From Arthrobacter sp. Leaf137 (lineage in GTDB: Bacteria; Actinomycetota; Actinomycetes; Actinomycetales; Micrococcaceae), in contig NZ_LMOI01000012.1 in the NCBI RefSeq assembly GCF_001423525.1, positions 438,115 through 502,114 of the forward strand: DNA of 64,000 nt. The letters run 5' to 3'. The notes under the pieces were generated by a model. That model had not been told where the DNA came from. It saw only the letters and a program-made list of their open reading frames with translations, and ran no database searches. Each line of letters starts with the position of its first letter. Position 1 is the first letter of the stretch. Positions 35,433 through 47,555 of the stretch are shown here, in pieces. A program made the translations under genes and the position numbers.

Positions 35433-36812
35433 CTACCCGCGGACCTGGCCTTCACCCTGGACGATCCACTTGGTGGTGGTGAGCTCGGTGAGCCCCATGG
35501 GCCCGCGGGCGTGCAGCTTCTGGGTGGAAATGCCCACTTCGGCGCCGAGTCCGAGCTCCCCGCCATCGGTAAAACGGGTGGAAGCGTTGACGATCACGGC
35601 AGCGGAGTCCACCTCGGCGATGAACCGTTCAGCGTTGGCGAGGTCGTTGGTCAGGATGGCCTCCGTGTGGCCCGTGGACCACTTGCGGATATGGCGGACG
35701 GCTTCGTCCAGGCTGTCCACCATGGCCACGGCGAGGTCAAGGTCCATGTACTCCGTGCCCCAGTCCTCGTCCGTGGCGGCGTCGGCAGCTACCGAAGCCG
35801 GCAGGGCCGCGCGGACGCGTTCATCGGCATGCAGCCTGACGCCGGCCTTGCTGAGCGCTTTGGCCACGGCGGGGAGCACGGTGGACCCGGAGTGGACCAG
35901 GAGGGTTTCCACGGTGTTGCAGACGCTGGGCCGCTGCGTCTTGGCGTTGAGGAGGATCTCCACCGCCATGTCCTCGTTGGCCGATTCGTCGATGAAGATG
36001 TGGACGTTGCCTTCACCCGTTTCGATGACCGGCACGGCGGAGTTGGTCACCACCGACTGGATGAGGTCACGGCCGCCGCGCGGAATCAGGACGTCAACCC
36101 TGCCGCGGGCACGCATCAGGACGGTGGCGCCGGCCCGGCCGTACTGGTCCACGGTCTGGACGGCGTCGGCAGGCAGTCCCACGGACTCCAGGGCGTCGCG
36201 CAACACCCTCACCAGGACGCCGTTGGTTGACTCCGCTGCGCTGCCGCCGCGGAGGATCACTGCGTTGCCGCTCTTGAGTGCAAGTCCTGCGATGTCCACA
36301 GTGACGTTGGGCCGGGCCTCGTAGATCGCTGCTACGACACCCATGGGAACGTTGACCTGGCGCAGGCGCAGCCCGTTCGGAAGGGTCTGGCCGCGGACCA
36401 CATTGCCTACGGGATCCGGCAGGTTTGCCAGGTTCTCCAAGGCGGCAACGAGGCCTTCGATGCGGGCCTCGGTGAGGGTCAGCCTGTCCAGCAGTGCTGC
36501 GGATGTACCGTTGGCTTTGCCGTTGGCGACGTCGCGCGCGTTGGCATCGAGAATGGCGCGGGTGTTCGCCTGCAGTGCCGCCCCCACGGCGCGCAGGCCG
36601 CGGTCTTTCCAGGCCCGGTTGGCCATGGCCATCCGGCGGGCGGCGTGGCGGGAACGGTCGGCAATGGCGTGAACCGCGGCCTCGATCCCGGCATCGGTGA
36701 GCTGACCGTCGGCCGGGGCAGGAGCTGCTGAGGGGGCCTGCTGCTGCGGGGTGGCCGCGGCGGCGATGTCTGCGGGGTTGTCGGCAGTCGTGTGGATCAG
36801 GGCCTCAGTCAT
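35433..36812 (-). CDS. proA: Gamma-glutamyl phosphate reductase
   Basis: ProA, 459 aa, reduces gamma-glutamyl phosphate to glutamate semialdehyde in proline synthesis. It has the aldehyde-dehydrogenase fold with GVVAAIYEARPNVTVDIAGL, LIPRGGRD and the catalytic-cysteine segment QRPSVCNTVETLLVH. About 35 Ala/Pro/Gln-rich residues precede the usual family start. That extension is supported, because ATG 36812 has TAAACT exactly 6 nt upstream. proB lies 26 nt upstream on the same strand. Confidence 0.95.
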   Translation of the reverse strand: MTEALIHTTADNPADIAAAATPQQQAPSAAPAPADGQLTDAGIEAAVHAIADRSRHAARRMAMANRAWKDRGLRAVGAALQANTRAILDANARDVANGKANGTSAALLDRLTLTEARIEGLVAALENLANLPDPVGNVVRGQTLPNGLRLRQVNVPMGVVAAIYEARPNVTVDIAGLALKSGNAVILRGGSAAESTNGVLVRVLRDALESVGLPADAVQTVDQYGRAGATVLMRARGRVDVLIPRGGRDLIQSVVTNSAVPVIETGEGNVHIFIDESANEDMAVEILLNAKTQRPSVCNTVETLLVHSGSTVLPAVAKALSKAGVRLHADERVRAALPASVAADAATDEDWGTEYMDLDLAVAMVDSLDEAVRHIRKWSTGHTEAILTNDLANAERFIAEVDSAAVIVNASTRFTDGGELGLGAEVGISTQKLHARGPMGLTELTTTKWIVQGEGQVRG

Positions 36813-36818
36813 GGTTCA

Positions 36819-36824
36819 AGTTTA
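36819..36824 (-). promoter_or_regulatory. -10 hexamer for leaderless proA inside the proB-proA gap
   Basis: TAAACT on the minus strand is followed by TGAACC and ATG 36812. This suggests a promoter for proA additional to the obgE-proB transcript. Confidence 0.5.
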
Positions 36825-36838
36825 GGCGAGGCCCCGGT

Positions 36839-39608
<2,770 letters not shown>

Positions 39609-39637
39609 CTATCGATTGTAATGCGCTTAAAAGAACA

Positions 39638-39665
39638 GTGGAGCGGGCCAACTGGCCCGCTCCAC
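39638..39665 (-). terminator. Terminator between rpmA and obgE
   Basis: A perfect 13-bp stem (GTGGAGCGGGCCA and complement) with a 2-nt loop. On the minus strand TGTTCTTTTAAG follows. Confidence 0.75.
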
Positions 39666-39682
39666 CGCTTCAGAACTGGTTG

Positions 39683-39946
39683 TTACTCTGCAGCTGCAGC
39701 AGCAACGATGTTGACGACGCGACGACCGCGGCGGGTACCGAATTCAACGGCGCCCGGGGTCAGTGCGAACAGGGTGTCGTCGCCGCCACGGCCAACGCCG
39801 GCGCCCGGGTGGAAGTGGGTGCCACGCTGGCGGACGATGATTTCGCCCGCGGAAACTACCTGGCCGCCGAAGCGCTTGACGCCGAGGTACTGTGCGTTGG
39901 AGTCACGACCGTTGCGAGTGGAGCTCGCGCCCTTTTTATGTGCCAT
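39683..39946 (-). CDS. rpmA: 50S ribosomal protein bL27
   Basis: bL27, 87 aa, whose N-terminal tail reaches the peptidyl-transferase centre. It starts [19 protein letters not shown], with GVKRFGGQ and [13 protein letters not shown] following. The start carries no cleavable Firmicute-type leader. It is 60 nt after rplU and probably shares its transcript. Confidence 0.98.
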   Translation of the reverse strand: MAHKKGASSTRNGRDSNAQYLGVKRFGGQVVSAGEIIVRQRGTHFHPGAGVGRGGDDTLFALTPGAVEFGTRRGRRVVNIVAAAAAE

Positions 39947-40006
39947 CTGAAATGCCTGCCTTTAAATTCTGGGGAATCTGCTGAAAACCTGAACAGTAAC
40001 CGGTGG

Positions 40007-40312
40007 TTACTTGATGCCAGTGATCTTGACCTTGGTCAGTTCCTGACGGTGACCCTGGCGCTTCTTGTAACCGGTCTTGTTCTTGAACTTCTGGATGACA
40101 ATCTTAGGACCACGGAGGTCCTGGAGGATTTCAGCCGTAACGGTCACCTTGGCCAGGTCAGCAGCGGCAGTGGTGATCTTGTCACCATCAACCAGGAGCA
40201 GTGCGGGCAGCTCGATGGTGCTGCCAGCCCCACCGGCGACGCGGTTCAGGGTAACGAAGTCTCCAACGGAAACCTTCTCTTGGCGGCCGCCTGCGCGGAC
40301 AATCGCGTACAC
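40007..40312 (-). CDS. rplU: 50S ribosomal protein bL21
   Basis: bL21, 101 aa, a 23S-binding protein. Landmarks are [28 protein letters not shown] and [17 protein letters not shown] 40312 gives the usual actinobacterial start (VYAIVRAGG). GTG codons at 40315 and 40327 are also possible and would add one or five residues. GAGAGAA lies just before 40327, so the start is not settled. First gene of rplU-rpmA. Confidence 0.95.
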   Translation of the reverse strand: MYAIVRAGGRQEKVSVGDFVTLNRVAGGAGSTIELPALLLVDGDKITTAAADLAKVTVTAEILQDLRGPKIVIQKFKNKTGYKKRQGHRQELTKVKITGIK

Positions 40313-40327
40313 CACTTGGGAACTCAC

Positions 40328-40649
40328 TTCTCTCGACGTTTATAACTAAAATTGCGTGCGGCACCCGTTGCACTGTTTGGCTGGGTTCCCGCTGTGCCTC
40401 AACGCCGTGGATTCCCCGAAGGTCTCCATGAGTTATCCCGCAGGACTGCCTTGTGTTTTCCACGTTGGCATGTTCCCGGGGTCATAACCCAAGTGTTGGC
40501 GTAAGCACCGAAGATCCAGAATACGCTAATTCCGTCTCCGGCCGCAAATGAGGCTGGCTCCGGCGGGTCGGCCGTGATAGGAACCACAGACATCGTCCGC
40601 CACCGGGGCCGTGCCAGACCATAGTACCGGCAGCACGGCCCGGGCGGGT
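40328..40649 (-). promoter_or_regulatory. Promoter and 5' leader region of rplU
   Basis: 322 nt without a gene. On the minus strand TTGCGG (40542-40547) and TATTCT (40518-40523) are 18 bp apart and form a good housekeeping promoter. This gives an untranslated leader of roughly 190-200 nt, unusually long here. I do not recognise a known leader class. Confidence 0.55.
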
Positions 40650-42206
40650 TCAGGAGTGGAGCCGCGGCGCGTCGAAGAACTCCACTTCCAGCCGGCAGGA
40701 CTGCCGGAATGCGGTGGCCATGGCGTGCCGTTCGTCAGCGGAGGCCTTGCGCGCCGCTTCGTCCACCACGGCGATGGCCCGCCGCGTTGCCTCCGCGAAA
40801 TCTTCGTCGGCATACGTGCGGAGCCACTCGGCGTAGGGGTGGCCTGCCGGTTCCCCGTCCGCGAGGAACCTGGCATGGAGCGTCTTCCCGGCGTCCGCGT
40901 ACAGCCAGAAACAGGGCAGGACAGCTGCTGCCAGGACTGCATAGCTGCCCGACGCCGAAGCGGCGGTCAGGTGGTCCACGTAGGCCTTGGTGACAGGCCC
41001 GAGTTCTGGGAGGACGGTGCGGGTGCTGAGCCAGGAACGGTGCAGTTCCGACTCCACTTCGAGGCATTGCTGGGCCGACGCCGCCCAGAACAGCTGCTCG
41101 GCCTCCGTGGGGGCCAGCGCGCTGGCCCGGGCGAGGACTCGCGAATACCCGTTCAGGTAGATGGCATCCTGCGCAAGGTAATACGCGAACTCGCTTTCCG
41201 GCAGTGTCCCCGAGGCCAGGCCCTGGATGAAGTCCAAGGCGTAGATCGACTCAAGGTGTGCGTTGGCATCTTTCCGCAGCTGCGCCGTGAAGTCGCCTGG
41301 CCGAAGGGCTTGGCGGATGTGGTGGAAATGGTGGACGGGACCGTTGCCGGTTCCCACCTCCAGCGCCGCGGACGCGGCCAACGCCCCAGCAAGCCAGGGT
41401 TTCACTTCCCGAAGAGCTGCTTCCCAGTTGCCTACCTGGGCCTGGACCGTGGCCATGGCGGAGGACAGGGAGCAGCCTGTGCCATGGCTGTTGCGTGTGG
41501 CCACCCGCTCCCCCGGGACTTCGACGACGTCCGCGGACAGCATGCCCGGCGGCCCAACCAGGGCGTCCGGGCAGCTGCTCCCCTGCAGGTGCCCGCCCTT
41601 GACCAGCACGGCGGCGCCGGTGGCACCAGCCAGCCGCCTGCCCTGGTCCAGCGCCGCCTCCCATGTGTCCGGTACGTCTTCTTCCAGCAGCATGGCCAGT
41701 TCGGCCAGGTTGGGGGTGACCAGGTGGGCCAGCGGCACCAGGTTCCGGAGCGCGGCTTCGGCGCTCTCCTGCAGCAGCCGGTCCCCGCTGGTGGCAACCA
41801 TGACCGGATCCAGGACCACGACGGCGGGGCGCACCTTCTCCAGCCAGGTGCGCACGGCAGCGATCACGTCGGCATCGCCCAGCATGCCGATCTTGACGGC
41901 GTCCACGTGGATGTCGTCGCTGATGGCCGCGAGCTGCTGCGCCAAAAAGGATGCCGGAGGAACATGGACGGCGGTCACTCCGCGGGTGTTCTGGGCTGTG
42001 AGGGCAGTGATGGCGGCCATGCCGTAGCCGCCGTGCGCTGCGATGCTCTTGAGGTCGGCCTGGATGCCGGCCCCGCCGGAGGGGTCCGAGCCCGCGATGG
42101 CTAGGACGCGGGGCACATCGCGTCCGGCAGCCGGCAGTTCGGTCGCGGAGGGATTCGGGAGCGGGGTGGCTGCAGGCATGGCAAGGTTCGTAGACAAAAG
42201 AGACAT
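40650..42206 (-). CDS. thiD: ThiD-TenA fusion: HMP-P kinase plus thiaminase II-like domain
   Basis: Bifunctional thiamin protein of 518 aa. The N-terminal ThiD domain (about 30-290) phosphorylates hydroxymethylpyrimidine phosphate; IAGSDPSGGAGIQADLK, MLGD, LDPVMVATSGD and SHGTGCSLSSA are visible. The C-terminal TenA domain (about 300-515) salvages pyrimidines from degraded thiamin. Its catalytic Cys432 is in LPCFWLY, with LESIYALDFIQG and YYLAQDAIYLNGYSR earlier. The start ATG 42206 sits at the very end of a TPP riboswitch. ATG 42179 is an alternative. Confidence 0.94.
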   Translation of the reverse strand: MSLLSTNLAMPAATPLPNPSATELPAAGRDVPRVLAIAGSDPSGGAGIQADLKSIAAHGGYGMAAITALTAQNTRGVTAVHVPPASFLAQQLAAISDDIHVDAVKIGMLGDADVIAAVRTWLEKVRPAVVVLDPVMVATSGDRLLQESAEAALRNLVPLAHLVTPNLAELAMLLEEDVPDTWEAALDQGRRLAGATGAAVLVKGGHLQGSSCPDALVGPPGMLSADVVEVPGERVATRNSHGTGCSLSSAMATVQAQVGNWEAALREVKPWLAGALAASAALEVGTGNGPVHHFHHIRQALRPGDFTAQLRKDANAHLESIYALDFIQGLASGTLPESEFAYYLAQDAIYLNGYSRVLARASALAPTEAEQLFWAASAQQCLEVESELHRSWLSTRTVLPELGPVTKAYVDHLTAASASGSYAVLAAAVLPCFWLYADAGKTLHARFLADGEPAGHPYAEWLRTYADEDFAEATRRAIAVVDEAARKASADERHAMATAFRQSCRLEVEFFDAPRLHS

Positions 42207-42285
42207 CCCTTCGCCGGTACTAACCGGACAGGTTCAACGGGTGTGGATCTCAGCCGGGCCTGGTGCGCGGCACCCCGTGTCGGTT
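42203..42285 (-). promoter_or_regulatory. TPP riboswitch (THI element)
   Basis: The conserved core is present on the minus strand: ACACGGGGTGCC, then GGCTGAGAT, then TTGAACCTG with CCGGTTAGTACCGGCGAAGGGA. The gene's ATG directly follows the final AAGGG, so the aptamer itself should contain the ribosome site. A -10-like TAGGCT lies at 42290-42295, just upstream. Confidence 0.93.
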
Positions 42286-42367
42286 CCCCAGCCTAGCCGT
42301 TGGACGGCAGTCAACCGAAAGGTGACTGCACCTGTGAAGTGTGCGGCTGAGGTCCACTCCCCGTTAA

Positions 42368-42417
42368 CGGCAGATGCCCGGCCCCACCACAAGAGTGGAG
42401 GGGCCGGGCATCTGCCG
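42368..42417 (-). terminator. Terminator of rne
   Basis: An 18-bp perfect stem starting CGGCAGATGCCCGGCCCC, with a 14-nt loop, lies 13 nt past the rne stop. No clear T-run follows. Confidence 0.7.
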
Positions 42418-42430
42418 TGCCTGGGTCCGG

Positions 42431-45400
42431 TCAGAGCTCGGAGGCAGGAACCCCTACGCCCAGGATGATGGGTGCATCGGCTTTGGCTGCCGGTTCTGCC
42501 GGCGCGGCAGGCTCGGGCGCCTTGGCGGCATGGGAGTGGCCTTCGCTGGCCGACGGGACGTTCTCATGGTGTTCCACGGTGGTCTCGTTGGCTGCGCCCT
42601 GGGCCCTGCTTGCACTGCGGTTACGCCGCGGACGGCGCTGCCGGGACAGGTCGGGGGCGGCAGCGGCGTTCAGCTCACGTGCGGGGGCCGCAGCTGCGAC
42701 GGGCTGCCGGGGTGCCGCAGCCGCTGCCTCCGCCGGTTCAGGGGTGACTGGCGCGGCCTGGACCGTGGCGGACTCCCGCGACTGGCTGCCAACAGGCGAA
42801 GCCGGCTGGCCCAGGTGGGCGAACGCTTCGGCCAGCCGGTCAAGCGACAGCGCAGGTGAGGGCTGCTGCTCGTCTGCGTGCTCAACGAACGGCAGCGCGA
42901 CTTTCTCGCCGCCGAACGTCAGGACAGCTGCCGGGCGTACCGGCGTCCCGTCGTCGTGCCTCTCCGTTGTGCCCGCGTCCTGCTGGGCAGGGGTTTGACG
43001 GGCCGCCACCTCGTCATCGTGCAGGTGCGCAGCGTGGGCAGCTGCGGCAATGTTGGCCAAGGCCAGCCTGGTGGCTTCAGCCTTGGCGTGGCGTTCGGCC
43101 TCGTGCGGATCCGGCTGGACTGGGTGGGCTGCCACAGCCGCGGGTGCGGGTGCCGGCTCGGCCGGCTGGCCGCCACGTCCGCGGCGGCGCTTGCGTTCGC
43201 CGCGGGTACCTTCCTGGTTGCTGTCGGGGCGCTGTCCCTCATTGCGCTGGCCCTCGCTGCGGTTCCCATTGGGGCGGGCATCGGAGCGGTTGTCAGAGCG
43301 GTGGACGTGCTGCTCGGCTGCCACGATGTTGGCGCGGCGGTGCTCCACGGGGTCGTCATGGGTGACGACGCCGCGGCCCGCGCAGGCTTCACACTGCTCG
43401 CCGAAGACTTCCAGGAGCCCGGTGCCCATGCGCTTGCGGGTCATCTGGACGAGTCCCAGCGAGGTGACTTCCGCCACCTGGTGCTTGGTCCGGTCGCGGC
43501 CCAGGCATTCCACCATGCGGCGCAGGACGAGGTCGCGGTTCGATTCCAGGACCATGTCGATGAAGTCGATCACGATGATGCCGCCGATGTCGCGCAGCCG
43601 CAGCTGGCGCACCACTTCCTCGGCCGCTTCGAGGTTGTTCTTCGTGACGGTTTCTTCGAGGTTGCCGCCGCTTCCGGTGAACTTGCCGGTGTTGACGTCC
43701 ACCACTGTCATGGCTTCGGTCCGATCGATCACCAGCGAGCCGCCGGAGGGCAGGAAGACCTTGCGTTCGAGGGCCTTGTGGATCTGCTCATCAATCCGCC
43801 AGGCAGCGAAGATGTCCTGGTCCTTGGTCCACTTTTCGAGGCGTCCCACCAGGTCCGGAGCCACATAGGTGACGTAGGCCTCGATGGTGTCCCAGGCTTC
43901 CTCACCGGAGACGATCAGCTTGGAGAAGTCCTCGTTGAAGACGTCACGGACCACCTTGATGGTGAGGTCGGGCTCGCCGTACAGCAGCTCCGGAGCCAGG
44001 ACCTTCGTGGAGGAGGACTGGCTTTCGATGCCTTCCCACTGGGCGCGGAGCCTGTTGATGTCGTGGGTCAGCTCCTCCTCGGACGCCCCTTCGGCCGCCG
44101 TGCGCACAATGACGCCCGCCTGCTCCGGCAGGCGGTCCTTGAGGATGCGCTTGAGCCTGTTCCGCTCGACGTCGGGCAGCTTGCGGGAGATACCGGTCAT
44201 GGAACCGCCGGGGACGTACACGAGGTACCGGCCCGGAAGGGAGATCTGGCTGGTCAGGCGGGCACCCTTGTGGCCCACGGGGTCCTTGGTCACCTGGACC
44301 AGGACGGTGTCGCCGGACTTCAGCGCGTTCTCGATGCGGCGCTGCTTGCCTTCGAGGTTGACGGCTTCCCAGTTCACTTCACCCGCGTACAGGACGGCGT
44401 TGCGGCCGCGTCCGATGTCGACGAAGGCGGCTTCCATGGAGGGCAGCACGTTCTGGACCTTGCCCAGGTAGACGTTGCCGATCAGCGAGTCCTGCTGGGT
44501 CTTGGAGACGAAGTGCTCGGCCAGAACGCCGTCCTCAAGGACGCCGATCTGGATTCTGTCGTCACGCTGGCGGACGATCATCTGCCGGTCCACGGATTCG
44601 CGGCGGGCCAGGAACTCCGCTTCGGTGATGACGGTGCGGCGGCGGCCCGTGTCCCGGGATTCGCGGCGGCGCTGTTTCTTGGCTTCCAGCCGGGTGGAAC
44701 CCTTGACGCTGGTCACCCGGTTGTTGACGGGTGCCTCGCTGACGGCACGCGGTGCGCGCACGCGGGTAACGGTGTTGGGCGGATCGTCGTCGTTGCCACC
44801 GGTCAGTTCGAGGTCCTGGTCACCGCGGCGGCGGCGACGGCGACGGCGGGACGTCACGCCGTCCTCCGCCGCACCGGTTTCTTCCTCGTCCGATTCGTCA
44901 GCGGCGTCATCCGCCTCGGAGCCTTCGGTTCCGGCGTCCTCGCGGTCGTCCAGCCGGCTGCGACCGCGGCGGCCACGGCTGCGGCGCCGGCGGCGGCCGG
45001 ATGCTTCCTCGGATTCGGTGTCATCGGCGTCGTCTTCGTCCCCGCCCTGTTCCGCTGCGGCGGGCGTTGCGGGGCGGACGACGGTGCTCAGGTCCGGTGC
45101 CTGGAACAGCACGGAGGTGGGCGAGGCGGGCTCGAGGAACAACGAGGCGAACGCGCCAGGTTCCTCCTCAGCTGCGGCGACTTGGGCCGGCGTCGCAGCG
45201 GATTCTCCTGCTGGCGCGGCAGCTGCCGTGCCGTGGGCCTGCGCGGCCTCGGCTGCAGTTTCCCCGGCGGCGGGTTCCTGTGCCGCGGGCTTTGCTGTCT
45301 CCTCTACGGCCGCTTCCCGGGCCTCGGCGCCCTGGTCCGCCGTTTCATTGTCCAGCGCGGCAGCGGTGACGGGCAGTTCCTGCGCAGGGGCCGGCGTTTC

Positions 45401-45880
45401 CGCGGGGGCCTGCGTTTCTGCAGGGTCCCCCGCAGGGGCAGCTTTCCTCGTGGCAACCCGACGGCGGCGGACCGGCTTGGTCCCGGCCGTTTCCGCTGGC
45501 ACTTCCACGGCCGCAGTCGCTTCTGCGGCCGTGGCAGCTTCGGCGGGAGCAGCGTCAGCTGCAGCAGCGGATTCCGCGGGGGCTGCATCGGTGGCGAAGG
45601 CCGGCAGCGGCTCCGCGGCGTCTGCCTTCTTCCTGGCCCGGGGCCGGCGGGCGGCAGCTTTGGCCGGGACTGCGTCGGCGTCCGCGTTTTCGGGCGTGGC
45701 CGCCGCGGGAGGGGCACCTTCCGCCGACACCTCTGGAGCGGGGGCTACGCCGGCTGCGGCTACGGCGTCATCGGCCTTCGGCGCTGCCTTGCGTCGGGTC
45801 CGGGGAGCCTTTTTGGGTTCGGCCGCGGCTTCCACAGCCGGTTCAACCTCATTAACGGAAAGCTCTGTTTCATTGTTCAT
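42431..45880 (-). CDS. rne: Ribonuclease E/G family endoribonuclease
   Basis: RNase E/G, 1149 aa, the main endoribonuclease for mRNA decay and rRNA/tRNA processing. About 430 Ala/Glu/Pro-rich, probably disordered residues come first, including RRRRRSRGRRGR-type basic patches. The S1 domain (from about 450, IGNVYLGKVQNVLPSMEAAF) follows, then the DNase-I-like catalytic core with DVNTG and IDFID (about 725-780). Next is the zinc-link CEAC near 827 and a second disordered tail. This order, with the scaffold ahead of the core, is typical of actinobacteria. ATG 45880 is the start; the frame continues to 46000 without support. Confidence 0.95.
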   Translation of the reverse strand: MNNETELSVNEVEPAVEAAAEPKKAPRTRRKAAPKADDAVAAAGVAPAPEVSAEGAPPAAATPENADADAVPAKAAARRPRARKKADAAEPLPAFATDAAPAESAAAADAAPAEAATAAEATAAVEVPAETAGTKPVRRRRVATRKAAPAGDPAETQAPAETPAPAQELPVTAAALDNETADQGAEAREAAVEETAKPAAQEPAAGETAAEAAQAHGTAAAAPAGESAATPAQVAAAEEEPGAFASLFLEPASPTSVLFQAPDLSTVVRPATPAAAEQGGDEDDADDTESEEASGRRRRRSRGRRGRSRLDDREDAGTEGSEADDAADESDEEETGAAEDGVTSRRRRRRRRGDQDLELTGGNDDDPPNTVTRVRAPRAVSEAPVNNRVTSVKGSTRLEAKKQRRRESRDTGRRRTVITEAEFLARRESVDRQMIVRQRDDRIQIGVLEDGVLAEHFVSKTQQDSLIGNVYLGKVQNVLPSMEAAFVDIGRGRNAVLYAGEVNWEAVNLEGKQRRIENALKSGDTVLVQVTKDPVGHKGARLTSQISLPGRYLVYVPGGSMTGISRKLPDVERNRLKRILKDRLPEQAGVIVRTAAEGASEEELTHDINRLRAQWEGIESQSSSTKVLAPELLYGEPDLTIKVVRDVFNEDFSKLIVSGEEAWDTIEAYVTYVAPDLVGRLEKWTKDQDIFAAWRIDEQIHKALERKVFLPSGGSLVIDRTEAMTVVDVNTGKFTGSGGNLEETVTKNNLEAAEEVVRQLRLRDIGGIIVIDFIDMVLESNRDLVLRRMVECLGRDRTKHQVAEVTSLGLVQMTRKRMGTGLLEVFGEQCEACAGRGVVTHDDPVEHRRANIVAAEQHVHRSDNRSDARPNGNRSEGQRNEGQRPDSNQEGTRGERKRRRGRGGQPAEPAPAPAAVAAHPVQPDPHEAERHAKAEATRLALANIAAAAHAAHLHDDEVAARQTPAQQDAGTTERHDDGTPVRPAAVLTFGGEKVALPFVEHADEQQPSPALSLDRLAEAFAHLGQPASPVGSQSRESATVQAAPVTPEPAEAAAAAPRQPVAAAAPARELNAAAAPDLSRQRRPRRNRSASRAQGAANETTVEHHENVPSASEGHSHAAKAPEPAAPAEPAAKADAPIILGVGVPASEL

Positions 45881-46319
45881 CTGTGGCAACACTCCTGCCC
45901 CTGACGTACCGCCACATCCGGCACCCATTGGGGCACATATTGTCAAAACCCGCAGGCGCTGACAGAAGTCAAGTGGATGCTCCCAGGTTCGCACCGGCAT
46001 TGGGGTGCGGCAGCCCGTAGGAGCCAGTGGAAAGTTCTGAAACCCGTTGTTCTACATGCCACAACCAGGTGCCGTCCAATGGAGATTGCGGGAGTGTCGG
46101 AAAAATCCGAAGCCTGCCCTGCTCGTCATTGGCGGTCTTGGGAACAAACCACCGGACCGGAGACCGAATGTGGTTCGGCTTCCAGCCACGTTCATTCTCT
46201 CACACGCGGGGTAAATCACGTGGGAAGGTGCCGGGGGCTTTCTGTTTCCTGGGCGTTCCGCCCAGCCGCCGGCGTTACAATCAGGCTCAGGAGCACCGGA
46301 CGAAAAGGACGCCATACCA
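45881..46319. other. Divergent promoter region of rne and the VKOR homologue
   Basis: 439 nt without a credible gene. TTACAAT at 46275-46281 is a good -10 for the plus-strand gene and gives a leader of about 32 nt. The minus-strand part should carry the rne promoter and a long 5' UTR, but I cannot place it. Confidence 0.5.
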
Positions 46320-46991
46320 ATGCCCAGCATCTCCCCCGCCAGCGGCACGCCAGCCCAGGAGCGGACCACCACCCCGGACAGCGCCCAGGCTGCAAATACG
46401 CCGATGATGGCCCGGAACCGGCCCTTCGGCTGGCTCCTGGTGATTGCCGGGGCTATCGGCTGGCTCGCTTCCGGAACCCTGGTCCTGGAAAAGCTCGCAG
46501 TTCTCCAGGACCCGAACCACACCACAGTGTGCGATGTGAACCCGTTCATCTCCTGCGGCGAAGTGATGAAGACCTGGCAGAGTTCACTCTTTGGCTTCCC
46601 CAACATGTTCATTGGGATCGTGGCGTTCGCCATCATCATCACCGTGGGCATGGCCCTGCTCTCCGGCGCAACCTTTGCCCGCTGGTACTGGATAGGGCTG
46701 CAGGCCGGCGTCACGCTCGGCTTCATCTTCGTGGTGTGGCTGTGGTCCCAGGCCCTGTATGACATCCACGTCCTGTGCCCGTTCTGCATGATCGTCTGGG
46801 CCGCGATGATCCCGCTGTTTGTCTGGACAACCATCCGCAACATCTCGGCCGGTGTCATTCCCGTGCCGTCGGGCGCCGCCCGCGTCGTGGCCGATTCCGG
46901 CTGGATCATCGTGGCGCTGATCTACGTGGGCGTCATTGCCAGCATCTTCTTCGCCTTCATCCAGGTGTTCGCCGGCACCTCAGGGTTCTAG
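46320..46991 (+). CDS. Vitamin K epoxide reductase-family membrane protein
   Basis: VKOR homologue of 223 aa, an integral membrane quinone-dependent oxidase that re-oxidises a periplasmic thiol oxidase (DsbA/TrxA type) in actinobacteria. A disordered N-terminus of about 32 residues precedes five predicted helices. The active-site pair is Cys153-x-x-Cys156 (LCPFC). A loop with two further cysteines (CDVNPFISCG) is the shuttle pair. ATG 46320 has AAAAGGA about 12 nt upstream. No DsbA partner domain is fused or adjacent. Confidence 0.92.
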   Translation: MPSISPASGTPAQERTTTPDSAQAANTPMMARNRPFGWLLVIAGAIGWLASGTLVLEKLAVLQDPNHTTVCDVNPFISCGEVMKTWQSSLFGFPNMFIGIVAFAIIITVGMALLSGATFARWYWIGLQAGVTLGFIFVVWLWSQALYDIHVLCPFCMIVWAAMIPLFVWTTIRNISAGVIPVPSGAARVVADSGWIIVALIYVGVIASIFFAFIQVFAGTSGF

Positions 46992-47011
46992 CCGCCCAAA
47001 CCACTCGAAGT

Positions 47012-47056
47012 AACAGGTAAGGCCAATGTTCGCGAAGAACATTGGCCTTACCTGTT
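47012..47056. terminator. Bidirectional terminator between the VKOR homologue and ndk
   Basis: A perfect 20-bp stem (47012-47031 with 47037-47056) around GCGAA. The genes converge here. Confidence 0.85.
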
Positions 47057-47090
47057 GGTCCGCGCCGCCAGGGCGGCGCGGGGGCGGGCA

Positions 47091-47504
47091 CTAGAACCAG
47101 ATTTTGATCTCGCGCTCAGCGGAGTCGGTGGAGTCTGACCCGTGAACCAGGTTCTGCTGCACCTTCAGTCCCCAGTCGCGGCCGAAGTCGCCACGGATGG
47201 TGCCCGGAGCCGCGGTGGTGGGGTCGGTGGTGCCTGCCAGTGAACGGAAGCCTTCGATGACGCGGTGGCCTTCGAAGATCGCGGCAACCACGGGCCCGCT
47301 GAGCATGAACTCCACCAGCGGCTCGTAGAACGGCTTGCCCACGTGCTCTTCGTAGTGCTGTTCCAGGAGCTCGCGGGTGGCGTTCACCTTTTTGAGTTCG
47401 GCCAGGGCGTAGCCCTTGGCTTCGATCCGGGCCAGGATGGCGCCGGTGAGGTTACGGGCGACGCCGTCGGGCTTGATCAGGACGAGGGTGCGCTCAGTGG
47501 TCAC
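47091..47504 (-). CDS. ndk: Nucleoside diphosphate kinase
   Basis: Ndk, 137 aa, transfers phosphate from ATP to NDPs through a phosphohistidine. It starts with [19 protein letters not shown], and the active-site His is in NLVHGSDS near 117. GTG 47504 has TTGGAG upstream. A -10-like TAGACT lies about 35 nt before the start, so it may have its own promoter although it follows ileS-folC-DUF4233 on the same strand. Confidence 0.98.
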   Translation of the reverse strand: MTTERTLVLIKPDGVARNLTGAILARIEAKGYALAELKKVNATRELLEQHYEEHVGKPFYEPLVEFMLSGPVVAAIFEGHRVIEGFRSLAGTTDPTTAAPGTIRGDFGRDWGLKVQQNLVHGSDSTDSAEREIKIWF

Positions 47505-47555
47505 AACTGCTCCAATGCGTTGGTGGGGTTTCGGGTCAAGTCTACGGTGACTGCT

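Noticed and set aside
42878..45904. 1008-codon open frame on the plus strand opposite rne
   Set aside because: It mirrors the Ala/Glu-rich and catalytic parts of rne in the complementary frame. Composition is shadow-like and no motif is present.
46027..46407. 126-codon frame in the rne/VKOR promoter region
   Set aside because: It crosses the VKOR promoter and start in another frame and has a random-looking composition.
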